Shown here: piece by piece, positions 39,389 through 51,271 of the stretch
Numbering within the stretch: the first letter of the stretch is position 1
How the letters are laid out: each line of letters begins with the position of its first letter
Source: Luscinia megarhynchos
Taxonomy: Eukaryota > Chordata > Aves > Passeriformes > Turdidae
Assembly (NCBI GenBank): GCA_034336665.1
Contig: JAPFBE010000002.1
Location: 12,068,906 to 12,132,905, forward strand
DNA: 64,000 nt
Reading direction: 5' to 3'
Position numbers and translations under genes: made by a program
The notes under the pieces: generated by a model
Databases searched by the model: none
What the model was told of the DNA's origin: nothing
What the model saw: the letters and a program-made list of their open reading frames with translations, nothing else

Positions 39389-39458
39389 AAAACCCAAAAC
39401 CAACCCAAACCAAAACAACAAAAAAACCCAAAAACTCACAAACAACAAAAACAACCCA
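39389..39458 (+). repeat. 70-bp A/C-only tract
   Basis: Seventy bases with no G and a single T (39436), made of irregular A-runs and C-runs. This is low-complexity, strand-asymmetric sequence. It is not a regular tandem array. Confidence 0.9.
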
Positions 39459-41816
39459 TCTTGAAAAGTAAACAAAACCAAATCCCTGTTATTTTTAAAC
39501 AAATGGGGAGAATGAGAGACAGGTTTGCATTTGCTGTGCCTGCCTCAGGCCATCCTGCAGATCAGTTCTCAGCTGAGCCACGGTCCCCTAACACCAATTC
39601 CTTTTGTTAGGATAACCAAATTAAAATCAGTACTTCTGTTTCAGAGTCTGGCCATAAGCTGCAATCACTAACTGTCAAATTATATATACACCCACAGATG
39701 CATAGGGATGCAGGTACCACAGATTTTTACTTGTGCTGCTTTAGTGGCCTTTGCTTGACTAGTGACACCTTTTCAGACCCAAAGGGCTCTACCTCCCTGT
39801 CCCAGCTTCCCATGCTAGAAAAATGAAAACAAAGGTTTTCCTCATTAAAAAAAAGGAACAATACCACATACATCCCTCTCCAGAGGAGGAGAGGGACGTG
39901 CTGCTCATTGCCCACCCAGGTTAAACCATGGCACAGGCTGGTAAAAAAAATTAAATGCAAAACCACAACCCAACAAGATTTCTCATTGAAAAGCAGTTTT
40001 TGTTCCCCTGGATCATGGCTGAATTTGAAAGGAAACTCATCCCACAACTCAGGAGTGCTATCTTATCTTATTATCCATGCTAACATGAAGTAATGCCTTA
40101 CCTCCAGGTCAGTGGGGCTGGCAAGTACAGCTCAGATAATGAAAAATTGTAGGAAACAGGGCTCTGGGAAGTACAGTACTGTGACTCAAATAAACACAGA
40201 CAGCTGAATATGTTACTTTTTGGCCCACATGCTGAAGATTTTAGCAAAGAATTAATTAGATATTGCTCTTCTGAAATGGACAGCCTCATGCAAAACTGCT
40301 AGAGGTAGAAGTCAAAGGTTTTAATTTCCCACCCTGTAGAAGACCACAGTTCCACTGAAAAAAATTCTAGCACGCATTAAAGAGAAAAAAAAAGTGACAA
40401 TTCTTAAGGAAAATTTTCTTTTATAAAAGACATTTAAAATAGAAAAACAACTGTCTTAACATCTCTTTGAAAAAAGGTGAAACAAGAAATAGCCTAATGC
40501 ATTTGTATAAATACTTTTCCTCTAATCTTTATTTACAGACGATTCTATTCAGAGATCACTAAGTTGTTACTTCACAGGATTAGGGTTGGTGGAGTGTGAA
40601 TTCACCCACATTCCATGTGTTCTGTTTCCTTCTAGATAAAGTTTTCTTCTGAATTTGCTGAGTTTTTAACTACATTTGAGAAACAGTCATTAAACTTTAA
40701 AATTATTTATTAAGTCCACACGGACACTCAAGATTAACAGCAGTTTAAAGCTGTCCACTTTTACAAATGTAGGAAAGGGCATCTGTAAAACATGAGTATA
40801 ACTCAAGGAGTACGAATTTGCACAGCTACAAAAGAAAGAGGCAACCAGAGCAGGGTAAGAAAAAGTGATTAAGTTAAAGATGAAAATGTTTCAGGAAATT
40901 ATGAAGACAAGCATTCTCTGCTTGGAAAACAGAGCCAGAGATAAAAACACCGTGTTGTTTGCACAACTCTGTGAAATCCTTCCACAACAGCATACTTTTA
41001 CAGCTTGCATATCTATGGTGCACACTACTCCTCAGAAAAAGGTATATCTTAATGATAAACAGAAAAATGTGAAAATGGGTAAGTTTATTTCTTTCTTCCA
41101 CTAAAACACTATGATTGGGTTTTGGGGTTTTCTTTTCAAGGATATGGAAACATCCCAGACTGTTTAATGCATGGGGGGCTTGGTGGAAATGTAGGCCAAT
41201 CACCTGCCCACTGTTTTCTTACCTTACCTGAACTGGAGATGGATTTGATCACCTGTGAACAGCATCTGCAGAAAATACACAGATCTACAAGATATATAGG
41301 TCATAAATTGCACTCATACCCGTTTGTACACATCAACGTTTTTTATCCTTTGGTAAGCATACCAAATACTCCTTAACACCAATTTCTACACTAATTTTCA
41401 CATTTAAATGTCTCTTTTTCAAAATCAAAAATCAGTAGAAACTGTACATGGAAAAGGAGAGGAAAATAATGCTTGAACTAATCCTACCTAAGAAGAGATT
41501 TTAGAAAGAGACACATAGATTCCTGCTGAATGCACAGCAGTACAACATTCAGCAGTAATTTAAATCTATATTATATTTAATAAAACCACAGTGTGTTCTC
41601 TTGTCCTATTAAAACTGCATTCCACCTTACCAGGTCTGAATAATTTGTATAAAATTGATTGCTACGGTTCTTAGTAAGAGCTATAATTGCATTCCTGGTA
41701 TAACTTAAAACGGTAACCTTATCTTAATTAGTAGCATGCTACAGAAATGCTTCTGAAAGCTGTGGAGGATTAACCTGCATTTTTAAACTGAAGCCTTGGG
41801 GTTGGATTTTTGTGGT

Positions 41817-41836
41817 GTTTTGTTTTGTTTTGTTTT
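41817..41836 (+). repeat. (GTTTT)4 simple repeat
   Basis: Four exact GTTTT units in tandem. The reverse complement, AAAAC, is the dominant word in the A/C tracts elsewhere in the window. Confidence 0.95.
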
Positions 41837-41984
41837 GTTATAATTTCATCTCCAACACAGGAACTACTGTTAATTTATTGTAAACAAAAAAGAGCAGGGG
41901 CTGGGACAAGGGAATGCTGTCTTTTGACGACCTGGGGGAAAGCTTCACAAAGCTCAACCCCAGCACACAGTGCAGAGGAAAAAA

Positions 41985-42078
41985 TTCTGATCAATTACCA
42001 AATAAATAAAAAAAAATTAACAAGAATAAACAAAAAACAACACCAAAAAAAATTCAAATCAAAAACAATTTAAACATG
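41985..42078 (+). repeat. A-rich low-complexity tract
   Basis: About 90 bases dominated by A, with AAAAAC-type words and a few T and C. No regular period. Confidence 0.75.
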
Positions 42079-43599
42079 CCACCATTCCAAAACAAAGCCA
42101 ACCCAAAAGATTCACATGAGCAATGTGCTGCAGACACCCACCAACGGGGTCTCTCATGACAGAACCAAACTCCAAAGCTGCAAGTACAGTTGCCTGCCCA
42201 GGTAATCAACCACTCAGATGCTGTCCTGCTGATGTGACTTCTGGAAGCATCCACTTCACAATGTGGCAAAGGAATACCACTGCTTTGTCAGAGCCAGAAA
42301 ACTTAATACTAGTAAAATTTGGTGGCAAGTGACTAAAAGCCCTTTATGCAAATCTTGTTATCCTACTCTGGCTTGAGCTTGGGAGATCTTTTTTTTTAGT
42401 TGTTGACTTTCTTACTATGTTTAAGCATATCCACATTTCTTTTCTGTGGAAAAATGATACAGCTTTTTAGCTTAATAAACAAATAGCAATCAGGCTGATT
42501 TAGAAAGCAACTCATCAAGCAGCAGCTGTATAAGGGAACTACTCACAGGAGGCAGTGTTGGAACTTCAGTCTGCAGTAAAGCCCAAATGCTTCCAAACTT
42601 TTGTCATATATTTTATCATTGTTTGTGGTACAGTTCTGCTCACCACTAATTTTATGAGACCCGTCTTAATCCAGCAAAAATAACAAAATAATGCCGATTC
42701 CTTACTAATAATTTCCTTGAACTTCTGTGCTGTAGTATACCTACAGTGGACTACCAAGCAGTAAAGGCCAGGATTAGGGTTCCAAGAAATCACTTTCTGT
42801 AACCATATCTTTTCCAAATTAACTTCTATTCCCAAGTTTTCAGTGACAAGGAAACACCCAGCTTTTTAGCCTGGTTCACTAGTCATACCCCAGGCCCCAT
42901 AGGGCACAGGCTGCTCTGAAGGTTTCTGTGTGCACCTCTCTGCATGAACACAGCATGATGGGATCCTCTGTGCTGTGCTGGGGCCCCACTGAGCCAACTA
43001 TGGATTGAGAAGCAGTAAGGTGGTGTTTCAGAATCACTATAGTGAATCTGCTCAAAAAGGAACATGTGCAACATGGCACACATCCGTTTGTGTGGTGGGC
43101 ATCCCTGAACACATCACTGTATGGACCCCTGATATTTCACTTTTCATGTGCAGGATTAAAAATGATTAAACTCCCCCAGAAACGGTGAAACCTCTCTCAG
43201 AGCTCACTGAAGCAATATGCCTCTGCATTCATTCTTTACTTTAAAGGGAATGCCCACAAAGCAAGAATCTGCATTTCTGTATTGTTCAGTATAGCTGACA
43301 GATACCTAGAGATTTTTATTTAATTAATAATGAGATAGCTTTTTGATATGAGACTGATTCACATCTCAGCCTTTTCTTTAACTTTTACTGATGGTATGGA
43401 GTGGAAAGAGAGGATCTGAATGAAAATCATCACTTATCCAAGACTGCCTGCCTACTGTTTCTGCTTATGGCAATGCACGAGCAGAACAAGCAGCTTTACC
43501 TCTGGTGTGATCCCAGCCAGTCTGTTAGCTAGTCCCTATAAATCCATCCATCACCTCGATGAAAGTCACTGCCTTCCTTTTACCAAAGATAATGTATGT

Positions 43600-43860
43600 T
43601 ATTGGGATTATACCCCTGCATGCAAAGTCATTAAAGAAAGATAGACCACAATTTATGACCGAGTGTGTGGACAGCAGGGCATTATTTTAACCATAAAATC
43701 ACAATCTGCAAGGAGAGTGGCCAAACCAGAAGAGCCATTAAAGACTTATAATTAACATCAATCAATATGACACTACTGTTGACATCTTTATTACTTTAAA
43801 TACACTAATCAAAGACTTCTGCATTCAGATAGAGAGATTGATAGGCAGACAAGCAGAGAG
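43600..43860. promoter_or_regulatory. Candidate enhancer with PBX-HOX-type site
   Basis: Homeodomain core TAATTA (43749-43754) lies three bases before ATCAATCA (43757-43764). The reverse complement of the latter, TGATTGAT, fits the PBX-HOX consensus TGATNNAT. Further ATTAAAG and ACAAT-like words surround them, and there is no meaningful open frame. Such clusters are typical of conserved developmental enhancers, but conservation was not tested. Confidence 0.35.
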
Positions 43861-45189
43861 AACATCCCTACAGAGAGCAATTTTAAATTATCTATTCAAA
43901 AGGTAACAAAAAATAAACACACCAGCATAATCACATGGAAATGCAATGGACTGACTGAAACCATTTTCAGCTGGGATAGTGGGCTGGGGTGGTCAAGCTT
44001 GCATGTGAGATACATCAAATCTGCCCTGTAAAAACACATGTGTGTATGCCATAGCCATGCAGGCAGCTACTGACTCTCCTAAACTGAGAGAACACATATC
44101 CCATAGACATGCCTGCTGTAGAGTATTTTGAATTAGAAAAATAAATGTAGCACTGGTCCTCACAGCACCACTCCATTTTTCATCCCTACTTTTTCCCAGG
44201 CATGACGTTAGGCAGAAGAATGTCATGGTATTATTTGCATACCCACCATTGTGACTGTCAATATTATCAAATTGCATCCACATGCAATTTCCTACCACAC
44301 AGACACTGAAATGCATTGTTTCTGCTGCTGCTCATACAAACATTTCAGTACTAAGGAGCAAGAGGGTGTCTCACTTCCCAGGCCCCATATTCTTGTACCT
44401 TACTGAATAACTTTTGGAGGAGCAGCTCCTTTCTCCATAAGATACTTGCTTTGGCATTCAAGAAAGGAGAACTGAACGAGTACCATGAATCAAATAAATG
44501 CATGCCAGCTCTTTTCAGAAAACATGTTTTGGAAGGAATCAAATGATGGTACTCACAACATCAGATAAGGTTTTAAGAACTCCTGCTCATTTTCTACTTC
44601 TATTTTTTTTCTATTTTCTACTTTTTAAAGGAAAAAATTTGAAACAATTGCATATTTATTTAGATCATATTTGGTTGTATGTAATAGCTTATTGTAATAT
44701 GGAACTTCACTTTGGAAAGGCATGGATGGTTTTCTGTCCTCTGGAAATTAAGTGGAAATAAGCATTGCTTTTGCTTATTTAAAAACAAAATAAAACAAAC
44801 AAACAAAAAAATCCCAAAATAAAAACAGAACCCCCAAATAAACAAAGCTCAGATTACTCCACATGTAACATGAGAGGCTTTATGCTGTGTTTATCCTGGG
44901 GAGCACTTGTTTTGGAGAGGACACAGACAGCCCATAGATGGTCTCACACAAGCAATGAGCATGAGGATCAGCAAATCTCTGTAAAAACCACTAGAAAATG
45001 GCAACACCTCTTCCCCAACAGGCTGAGCTGCCTGGAGGGCTGAGCCACTCAGCATCCCTGAGCCATCCAGCCTCCAAAGACCTGGAATGCATCCTCAGTC
45101 AGTGATTTCACTCATCCTGCTCAGCTCCATAGCAGTGAACTGAACTCTCACATACTATGTGAAAGCCTTACAGAGCACTAAGTAATGAG
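43861..45189. other. Single-copy DNA, no gene seen
   Basis: Only short frames (107 codons at most, minus strand 43993-44316) without recognisable content. An A-rich simple tract lies at 44781-44845. Confidence 0.6.
44781..44845 (+). repeat. A-rich simple tract with AAAC units
   Basis: A-rich low-complexity sequence containing short runs of AAAC and AAAAT, of the same general kind as the tracts at 39.4 and 53.96 kb. Confidence 0.75.
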
Positions 45190-45720
45190 AAAAATGCTGT
45201 AATTTGTCTATTGAAAATCCAATTAGTTTAAGCCAATATTTATCAGATCACTCTCCTTAAAACATTTTACTTCAATTTTAAATGAGTTACACTAATTTGG
45301 ATTGGACCGTCCTTCTCTAATGAAACTGCCAGGCCTTTCAGATGCTTTAATTCATTTCCAAACACAGTGGAGCCCCATAAAACAAGCAGAAAGAGACTGC
45401 TAAATGTACGTGGGGCTGCAGTGCATTAAAACAAACTAATGTATCGAGTGACAAAGCATAATGAATGCTTTCGCAGGGGGAGGAACTGAGCCTGAGGTCT
45501 GAAAGGAGGCACTGCAAACCGGGCAGCCAGCCATCTGTCTGCCAGGATCTCCTTTGCACCCTGCTGGAGAAGCAGCTTCTGCAGCAGAGCTCTGCCCAGC
45601 TCCCCGCCGTCCACTCGAGGCATTCCGAGCTCGCAAAAGGGGCTGACACTGTGTTTTCCACAGATACTTTTACATAATAAATCACACCAGCACCGCTGTG
45701 CACCCAGGTTCTCCAAACTG
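45190..45720. promoter_or_regulatory. Candidate enhancer block with CpG-rich half
   Basis: The first half is AT-rich with homeodomain-type words (CCAATTAG near 45,220; TAATGA, TTTAATTC). The second half, from about 45,470 to 45,640, is GC-rich with some ten CpGs. Overlapping minus-strand frames (144, 96 and 66 codons) show no domain and run into the CR1 scrap at 45,734, which argues against a real protein. A regulatory role is inferred from composition only. Confidence 0.35.
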
Positions 45721-45733
45721 ATGCTTCACACGC

Positions 45734-45782
45734 AGAATCACTAGGTTGGAAGAGACCTTCAAGATCATAGAGTCCAACCACA
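45734..45782 (-). mobile_element. CR1 LINE 3'-end scrap, minus strand
   Basis: About 49 bases match the very 3' end of a CR1 family on the minus strand, with the phrases 'ggttggaagagacc' and 'agtccaacca'. Severe 5' truncation left almost nothing else. The boundary is approximate. Confidence 0.85.
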
Positions 45783-46539
45783 TTCTGTGTGCCTTAGGCT
45801 TGTTTTGGATAATCATCTACGGACAAAAATTTCCCTTTTGAGAGCAGGCCCCAAAAACGAGGTGAGAGGCATTGGGACTGAGGGAAAAGGGAACTCGTGA
45901 CAGTATGGATGGATGCTATGGTGGATCAGAAGATACCAAAAGGAAAGATGGCTATGTGGAGAGCAGGTGAAGATGGGAGAAAGAAGAGATAGACAGAGCA
46001 GCGTCAGAAAACAGAATGAGGAATGTCAGGGATCCTGTAACACTTTTATTAATATCATATTAATTTTCTACTTGTGTTTACATTTACGTTCCTTGAGCAT
46101 ACAGATTTAAGTTTGCCATTGCCACAAGGCATATATTATACATTCTTTTCATTTTTTGTGTTACCCTACACAGCCCAGGAACAATCTTTCCCTGGCAAAG
46201 ATACAGTTCCCAGCAGAATCTGGATGAAATTCCACACCACATCCACTCTCCCTTTTTACCTGAGGTCACTGAAAGCCCTTTATCCTTATCCATGAATTCT
46301 ACATTTTCTATCTCCTCACAGGAGGTTTTAGGATGCTTGTAAGTACAAGGTGACAGCATAAGAGGCCTTGCAGAAATGCAAGGCATTCATGTGATGTGTT
46401 TCTAGCCTGTGTGCTTTCTAGTATGCTTTGAGTGCTGACCCTGACAAACCAGGAAAACATATGGAAAAAAATTATTTCTTGCATGACACCCTCTTTCTTC
46501 CTCTCTCACAGCTCCCTTCCACCCCCCATGGCCCTCCAC
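45783..46539. other. Single-copy DNA, no gene seen
   Basis: Only short overlapping frames (100 codons at most). No repeat family recognised. Confidence 0.6.
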
Positions 46540-46920
46540 ATTGCAATGCACATCACTGCTGTCAGAGCAGCATGAAAATGTATGCAGGTACAACACCGGC
46601 CTTTTACAACTGTCTGAGCCAAAGGTATTAATCATCAACTGGGATTTGAAAATCATAACCAGGAGACAGCAGTCGCGACAGCTCTGCAGCATAATGACAA
46701 AATATGCAGAGCAACGTGGAAGAGGAGAACACACTCTGTGTCTTTCAGTCTCTGTGCAATTGAGAGGTATGTTAATAAGCATGTTCATTTGAATGGCTTT
46801 TATTGTAACAATAATTTTCTTGCTCCACTGGATTTTTTTTATTATATTCCTCAGAGTAATCACATTAATCAAGGCGCTGCTACATGGCACTGTCAAAGAA
46901 AAAGCACATCCTGAGTGAGC
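46540..46920. promoter_or_regulatory. Candidate enhancer with paired SOX-like sites
   Basis: ATTGT-A-ACAAT (46802-46812) is an inverted pair of the SOX core ACAAT. Homeodomain-type words lie on both sides (GTTAATAAG near 46,770; CATTAATCA near 46,863). A 164-codon minus-strand frame spans this block but has no domain and a composition typical of chance. Conservation is not testable here. Confidence 0.35.
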
Positions 46921-47439
46921 CTGCCTATCACAGAACCAGTGAATGCTTCAACGTTTATCATGGGCCGTGTGATCACATATTCCCCACACAGGCAACGTAC
47001 ACACACACACATTTTTTTTCATAAATTATTTCATAGCATAGGCATGGTGGAGGAGAATAACTACTTCTTTAACTTAAAGGTTTATGCCAACATTTAATGC
47101 AATCAGTTGAATAATAGGACTCTCCATAAGATAACGTTCCTTTGAATAATACATGGGCTAAAAAGACTGTATTTAAATGAAAATGCATGAGCTGGGTTTT
47201 TAGTCGCTCTGTGTGGTAAATTTTCAGCAGGGCTTCTTTTGAGGTGCATGGAGCACGTGGTGAGCTTTCACCTCGAATGCAGCTACAAGACCTTGCAGAA
47301 GTGGTAGAAGCATTGCTGCACCATCTCTTTGGCCAGCAGCAGTTCCACAGTGTCTACACACCCTAATACACGAGCACATACTCGAAACCCCCGAAGTGGA
47401 ACAAGCACAAAGGAAAGCTGGCCCTTGGGAGCACTACCC
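46921..47439. other. Single-copy DNA, no gene seen
   Basis: Contains a short (AC)6 run (46999-47010) and a T8 run. Nothing else recognised. Confidence 0.6.
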
Positions 47440-47770
47440 ACAGGCCAGAAGGGCAGTGCTGCTCTGAGCCCAGCAGCCAGAGCCGCACGGGCTGGCAGGA
47501 GCGCATCCCAGCTGCTGGAGCCGGGGCTGGAGCAGTGACCCGGGAGAGCTGAGCGCCGGGAGCGGCTCTGGCAGCCTGGCCCTGTCCTCGCCTTACCCCG
47601 CGGCCTTGCCAGCGATGATGACAGCTCTGCTCCCTCTGAGCGGCCTGACGGAGCACCAGGGCTGCCTTCAGCTGGCTCCCGTGCGAGGCAAAAGTCCAGG
47701 GGAGCTTCCAGGGCTGCAGCACCAGCCCCTTGGAGCCGGCTCCGTGTACAACCAACTTGAGAAACAGCCT
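47440..47770. promoter_or_regulatory. Small CpG-rich block of unknown nature
   Basis: About 330 bases of markedly GC-rich, CpG-containing sequence with abrupt edges against AT-rich DNA. A 147-codon minus-strand frame (47363-47806) and a 73-codon plus-strand frame run through it, and neither shows a known domain. It could be a small CpG island, an unannotated exon or a recent insertion. I see no LTR ends, target-site duplications or CR1 phrases. Confidence 0.35.
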
Positions 47771-50700
47771 GTGGTTTCCTTTAAGGGCCTTTGGAGAGCG
47801 CTGCATAGTTCTATGTCTAGAACTTAAAATGCTGGTATCTAATACAAATCCAAAATTTAATCACAGAACACATTTCATATTTATCCATGGCTGAAACTTG
47901 CTCAATTAAACTTTTCCAACAAACATGAAAAATATTATGCAGCACAATAACACTCAGCTGAGGACAGCATATGTGCCACCAAAGCAGAGGAAAAAGTACA
48001 TCTTTAAAATTAACAGCCTCTTGAGATATGCAAATACCTTAATTCCTTGTGTTTGTCCAAATAGTTGTTGCAACACGAGCTCTTTTATGGGTTATTTCAT
48101 ACTTACAAGGGTCACTGCTTACTAATTTAAAGGCAGAATCCACTCCTTTTTTTCTTCTTCCGAATTTCTATTTTGTTCCAGCTCTGCTCATTCTAGTTTG
48201 TTGCACTTGGCATTAGGAGCTGTGACAATTGCTTGTCATATGAACTGCAGTTCACACATTTGCAGCTCTCTTCCCTATATAATACCCTTACAGCTACCTT
48301 GTAAAAAAGAGAAAATGTAGCTTATTGATTGAACATCACTCGTTCCAACATCATTACTGCAGGATAAAAATAAAAACCCCAATGCTAAAAAACACTAGGT
48401 GTCTTCATTTTAGCATCTGGAAAACATGTGCGTTAGGAAGTTTAGACATATTCCAGAAACCATAAACAAACACTGCCAAGTTCTTTCACTGGCCTACAGT
48501 AAAAGCCAGCACAGAGGAAAAATATCCCATGCTTTAAATCCCAACTATCCCATGTAACTCAGGCTTTGAATATTTAATAGTAAGTAAAATTTGTCTCTGT
48601 ATCTATACCTTTGCACAATAACAAACTTCAGTAACTTATTGCTAATAAAACATATCCCATTTGTCATATTTACTATATAAAATACCAATTACATGTACAA
48701 AAGTCTGAAGCTTAAAACTGAAGCTGCTCATGATGCTTATGAAACTGAGGGCTAAATGTGCTCCAAAATAATGGGATAGTTTGCCAAACTCTGCAGGCCA
48801 CTCTGCCCCTCCCTACTCGGAATGAGTAGGGGGAAAAAGGGCCATAGCTCTGCCTAGAGATATGTTGCAAGGGATTGATAAGATTTGAGATTTGTTTTTA
48901 TTTTTTAAATTGTTATTTTAAACTTCTTTTATTTTTTTCATCATCTACAGGCAATTTGTTGGAACTGTTCTGTTTGTTGGTTTCTATCTCTTGCCTAAAA
49001 CAATAAAACTGTAATTTCTTGAAACTCTTCTTGAGTAAGTAGAACAGCCAACAAGAAAAGCTTTTTCTATCTCTCTGTTAAAAACAGAGGTGGTATGCTA
49101 TTGAGGTTGGGCTTTCTAAATTCTCTTTTTTTTCTATTGTTGTGTTCATGATACAGTGCCTGATTAGTCCAGGAAGAATTTATGTTACATGCTGCTAAAT
49201 CAATTGAAGCAAGAAAAGCTTTCCAGTAGTGATGGCATAGTTACATTATGATGTAGTTATGTTTCTTATCTGCTGGCTGCTCCATTTCTGTGTATATAGC
49301 ACCATATAAATGGTCAAAAGCTCTGTAAGTTTGATTATATGCACAGTGCCATGATATTTACATTCTGCATGAAGAGAGAGAGAACAGCAAATGTGGTAAA
49401 TGGTCATGAATTACGAGCAGAAGGTCATTTCTGGTGAGGGAAAAGTCACTGTATGAACCATGTCTTGTAAGGAATATGATAATCTGTGAACCACCACCTT
49501 ATCTTTATAGTCACTCACAGATATGAGGGAGAGAAGTAATATTGGAGACTCTCATGGAGACTGGGTTGGATTTAAAGCAGAACAAAACATTGTCCTGAGG
49601 GAAATAAAAAAAAATAATAAATCAAATCTGGTATAAACATTACATGCATGCTGCCTGTATTTACTTACCATTCCAGCCACTCCCTGCTGGCCAAGGGCAC
49701 CCCTGTAACAGCCTGACCCTGAGCATGCCAAACAAGCCTTGGCACAGGCCCAGCTTCACAGGTCTGCATTTCTTGTCTGACTGAAATTCAACGTGCACTT
49801 GTATCAAGAGGATGAAGAGGACCTGTGGAGCAGGGTTAGATGGCTGCAGTGTTCTCACACACAGCTGAAGGCTCAGTTTACCCAGTCCCACGTGGTGGTA
49901 CCAGAATTTTTTAACACTGGCTTCAGTGTGCTGGCAATGCCTACTGCCCACAGGCATCATACAAGGATCAGCCAAGCCCCATGGCTCCCCCTGTGCAGGA
50001 CAGACAAGTAATTAAGCAAGGTAACCACAGGGTTTCCAAAAGGCAAGCCCCCACCTCATAACACTCTTGGAATGCAGGTATAGCCTTGTTGCACTATGTC
50101 ATTGATATGTTGCAATAATTGGCTCGTGACATTTCCATTCCTTTTGGAAGTATTTGGTCACAAGCCATGTGTTAAGTGGCCTTGTGACTATGACAGTAAG
50201 TGGCACCAAGTAGAAATTTTTACACAATCCACTTCAGAAAAATATGTCTCATTTTGCACCCATAGACATTAACTCAAACAATTCAGGAAAGCAAATACTC
50301 TCTTTCCATCACCAACTATAGCTCCTAGACAAGTGAAAAAAATTCTCCAGAGTGATATTGTGAGAAAGAAATTTTTAACAAATAAAATATCAATCCAAAC
50401 TCTGGAGCTATAGTCTAGATCTGGCAAAAGTTGTCCTCCACTTTTCTGCCCCGACCTCCAAAAGCTTGCTTTGCTAAACACAAATATTTGTCCAAAGTGC
50501 CTTGTCTCAGTCAGTGGTATGCTTTTCAGTTTTTCACTTGCAGTTTCAACAGCACCATTTATACCACTGACCTTGGCCTGAAAAAAATGCAGACCATAGC
50601 CATCCAAGTAGGCTATAAACTCTGCTAACCAACTTTACAGCTTTTAAATCCTATTAGCTCCCTTATACAGTTTAAAGCCCCTCTAAGGCATTTATCCCCA

Positions 50701-50780
50701 TGAATATACTTGTGTAACACAAGGAAGGTATAAGGGCTTTGTCTGGAGAAGAATTTGGTTCTTCAGTCATCCTGCAAGTT
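47771..50780. other. Single-copy DNA, no gene seen
   Basis: AT-rich with only short frames. The slightly GC-richer part at 49.66-50.0 kb carries opposite-strand frames (104 and 72 codons) with no recognisable content. Confidence 0.6.
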
Positions 50781-50981
50781 CCTGACATGTCAGGTCAGAA
50801 ATTTGACATGCAAAGAAAAATCAAAATCCTGATATTTCAGGATTCCTAATTAATAAATTTAGGAATTATACTGACCAATACACCATTTTCTCAGATCTGT
50901 TGATAACACATAAATAACACAATATGTGTTCACAGAGATTCCTTACACTTTTTTCATTGGTACATCTATAAAATAGATGTA
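50781..50981. repeat. Cluster of short inverted repeats
   Basis: There are four exact structures in 200 bases: a 14-bp perfect palindrome CCTGACATGTCAGG (50781-50794); AATCCTGA/TCAGGATT (50825-50844, 4-base loop); ATTCCTAA/TTAGGAAT (50842-50866, 9-base loop, sharing three bases with the previous hairpin); and TACATCTAT/ATAGATGTA (50961-50981, 3-base loop). A second TGACATG at 50804-50810 can also pair with the first palindrome. Confidence 0.85.
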
Positions 50982-51240
50982 TCACCTCAATTCATCACCT
51001 TAATTGATGAGATCTGCTTTCACACCACATACCTAAAAAATCCTGCTCAAGGTCTATTGTTCCACAAGCACATGCAGTAACCATGATTTTTAAACAACAA
51101 TCAGCTATTGGTCCTTTATAAACTAAATTCCACTGATTTTACTGGGGATGGTTGGAGAGAAGGAAGGTTCCACAAAGTGGCATAGTGCCTCAGTAAAAAC
51201 AGCTAACTCAGCTTAATAAACTCACTTCATTTTAAGTTGG

Positions 51241-51271
51241 TTTTTTTTCTTTTTTGTTTTGTTTTGTTTTT
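51241..51271 (+). repeat. T-rich tract with (GTTTT)3
   Basis: T8-C-T6 followed by three GTTTT units (51256-51270). Low-complexity. Confidence 0.9.

Larger units (their letters stand above)
36360..43599. other. Long gene-free single-copy stretch
   Basis: No gene recognised. The longest frame, 127 codons on the minus strand (38528-38911), has no domain or hydrophobic signal and is a plausible chance frame. Simple A/C-rich and GTTTT tracts inside it are listed separately. I recognised no transposon. Confidence 0.6.

Noticed and set aside
45347..45781. 144-codon minus-strand frame
   Set aside because: It begins inside the CR1 3'-end scrap and overlaps other frames, with no protein family recognised.
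46402..46896. 164-codon minus-strand frame
   Set aside because: No domain, signal peptide or splice framework. The block looks regulatory, and chance frames of this length are expected over 64 kb in six frames.
46999..47010. (AC)6 run
   Set aside because: Too short to be a notable microsatellite.
47363..47806. 147-codon minus-strand frame
   Set aside because: It runs through GC-rich sequence where stops are rare, and shows no recognised family.
50781..50810. p53-family response element read from GACATGTC and TGACATGC
   Set aside because: Both half-sites deviate from the RRRCWWGYYY consensus. Better explained as part of the inverted-repeat cluster.
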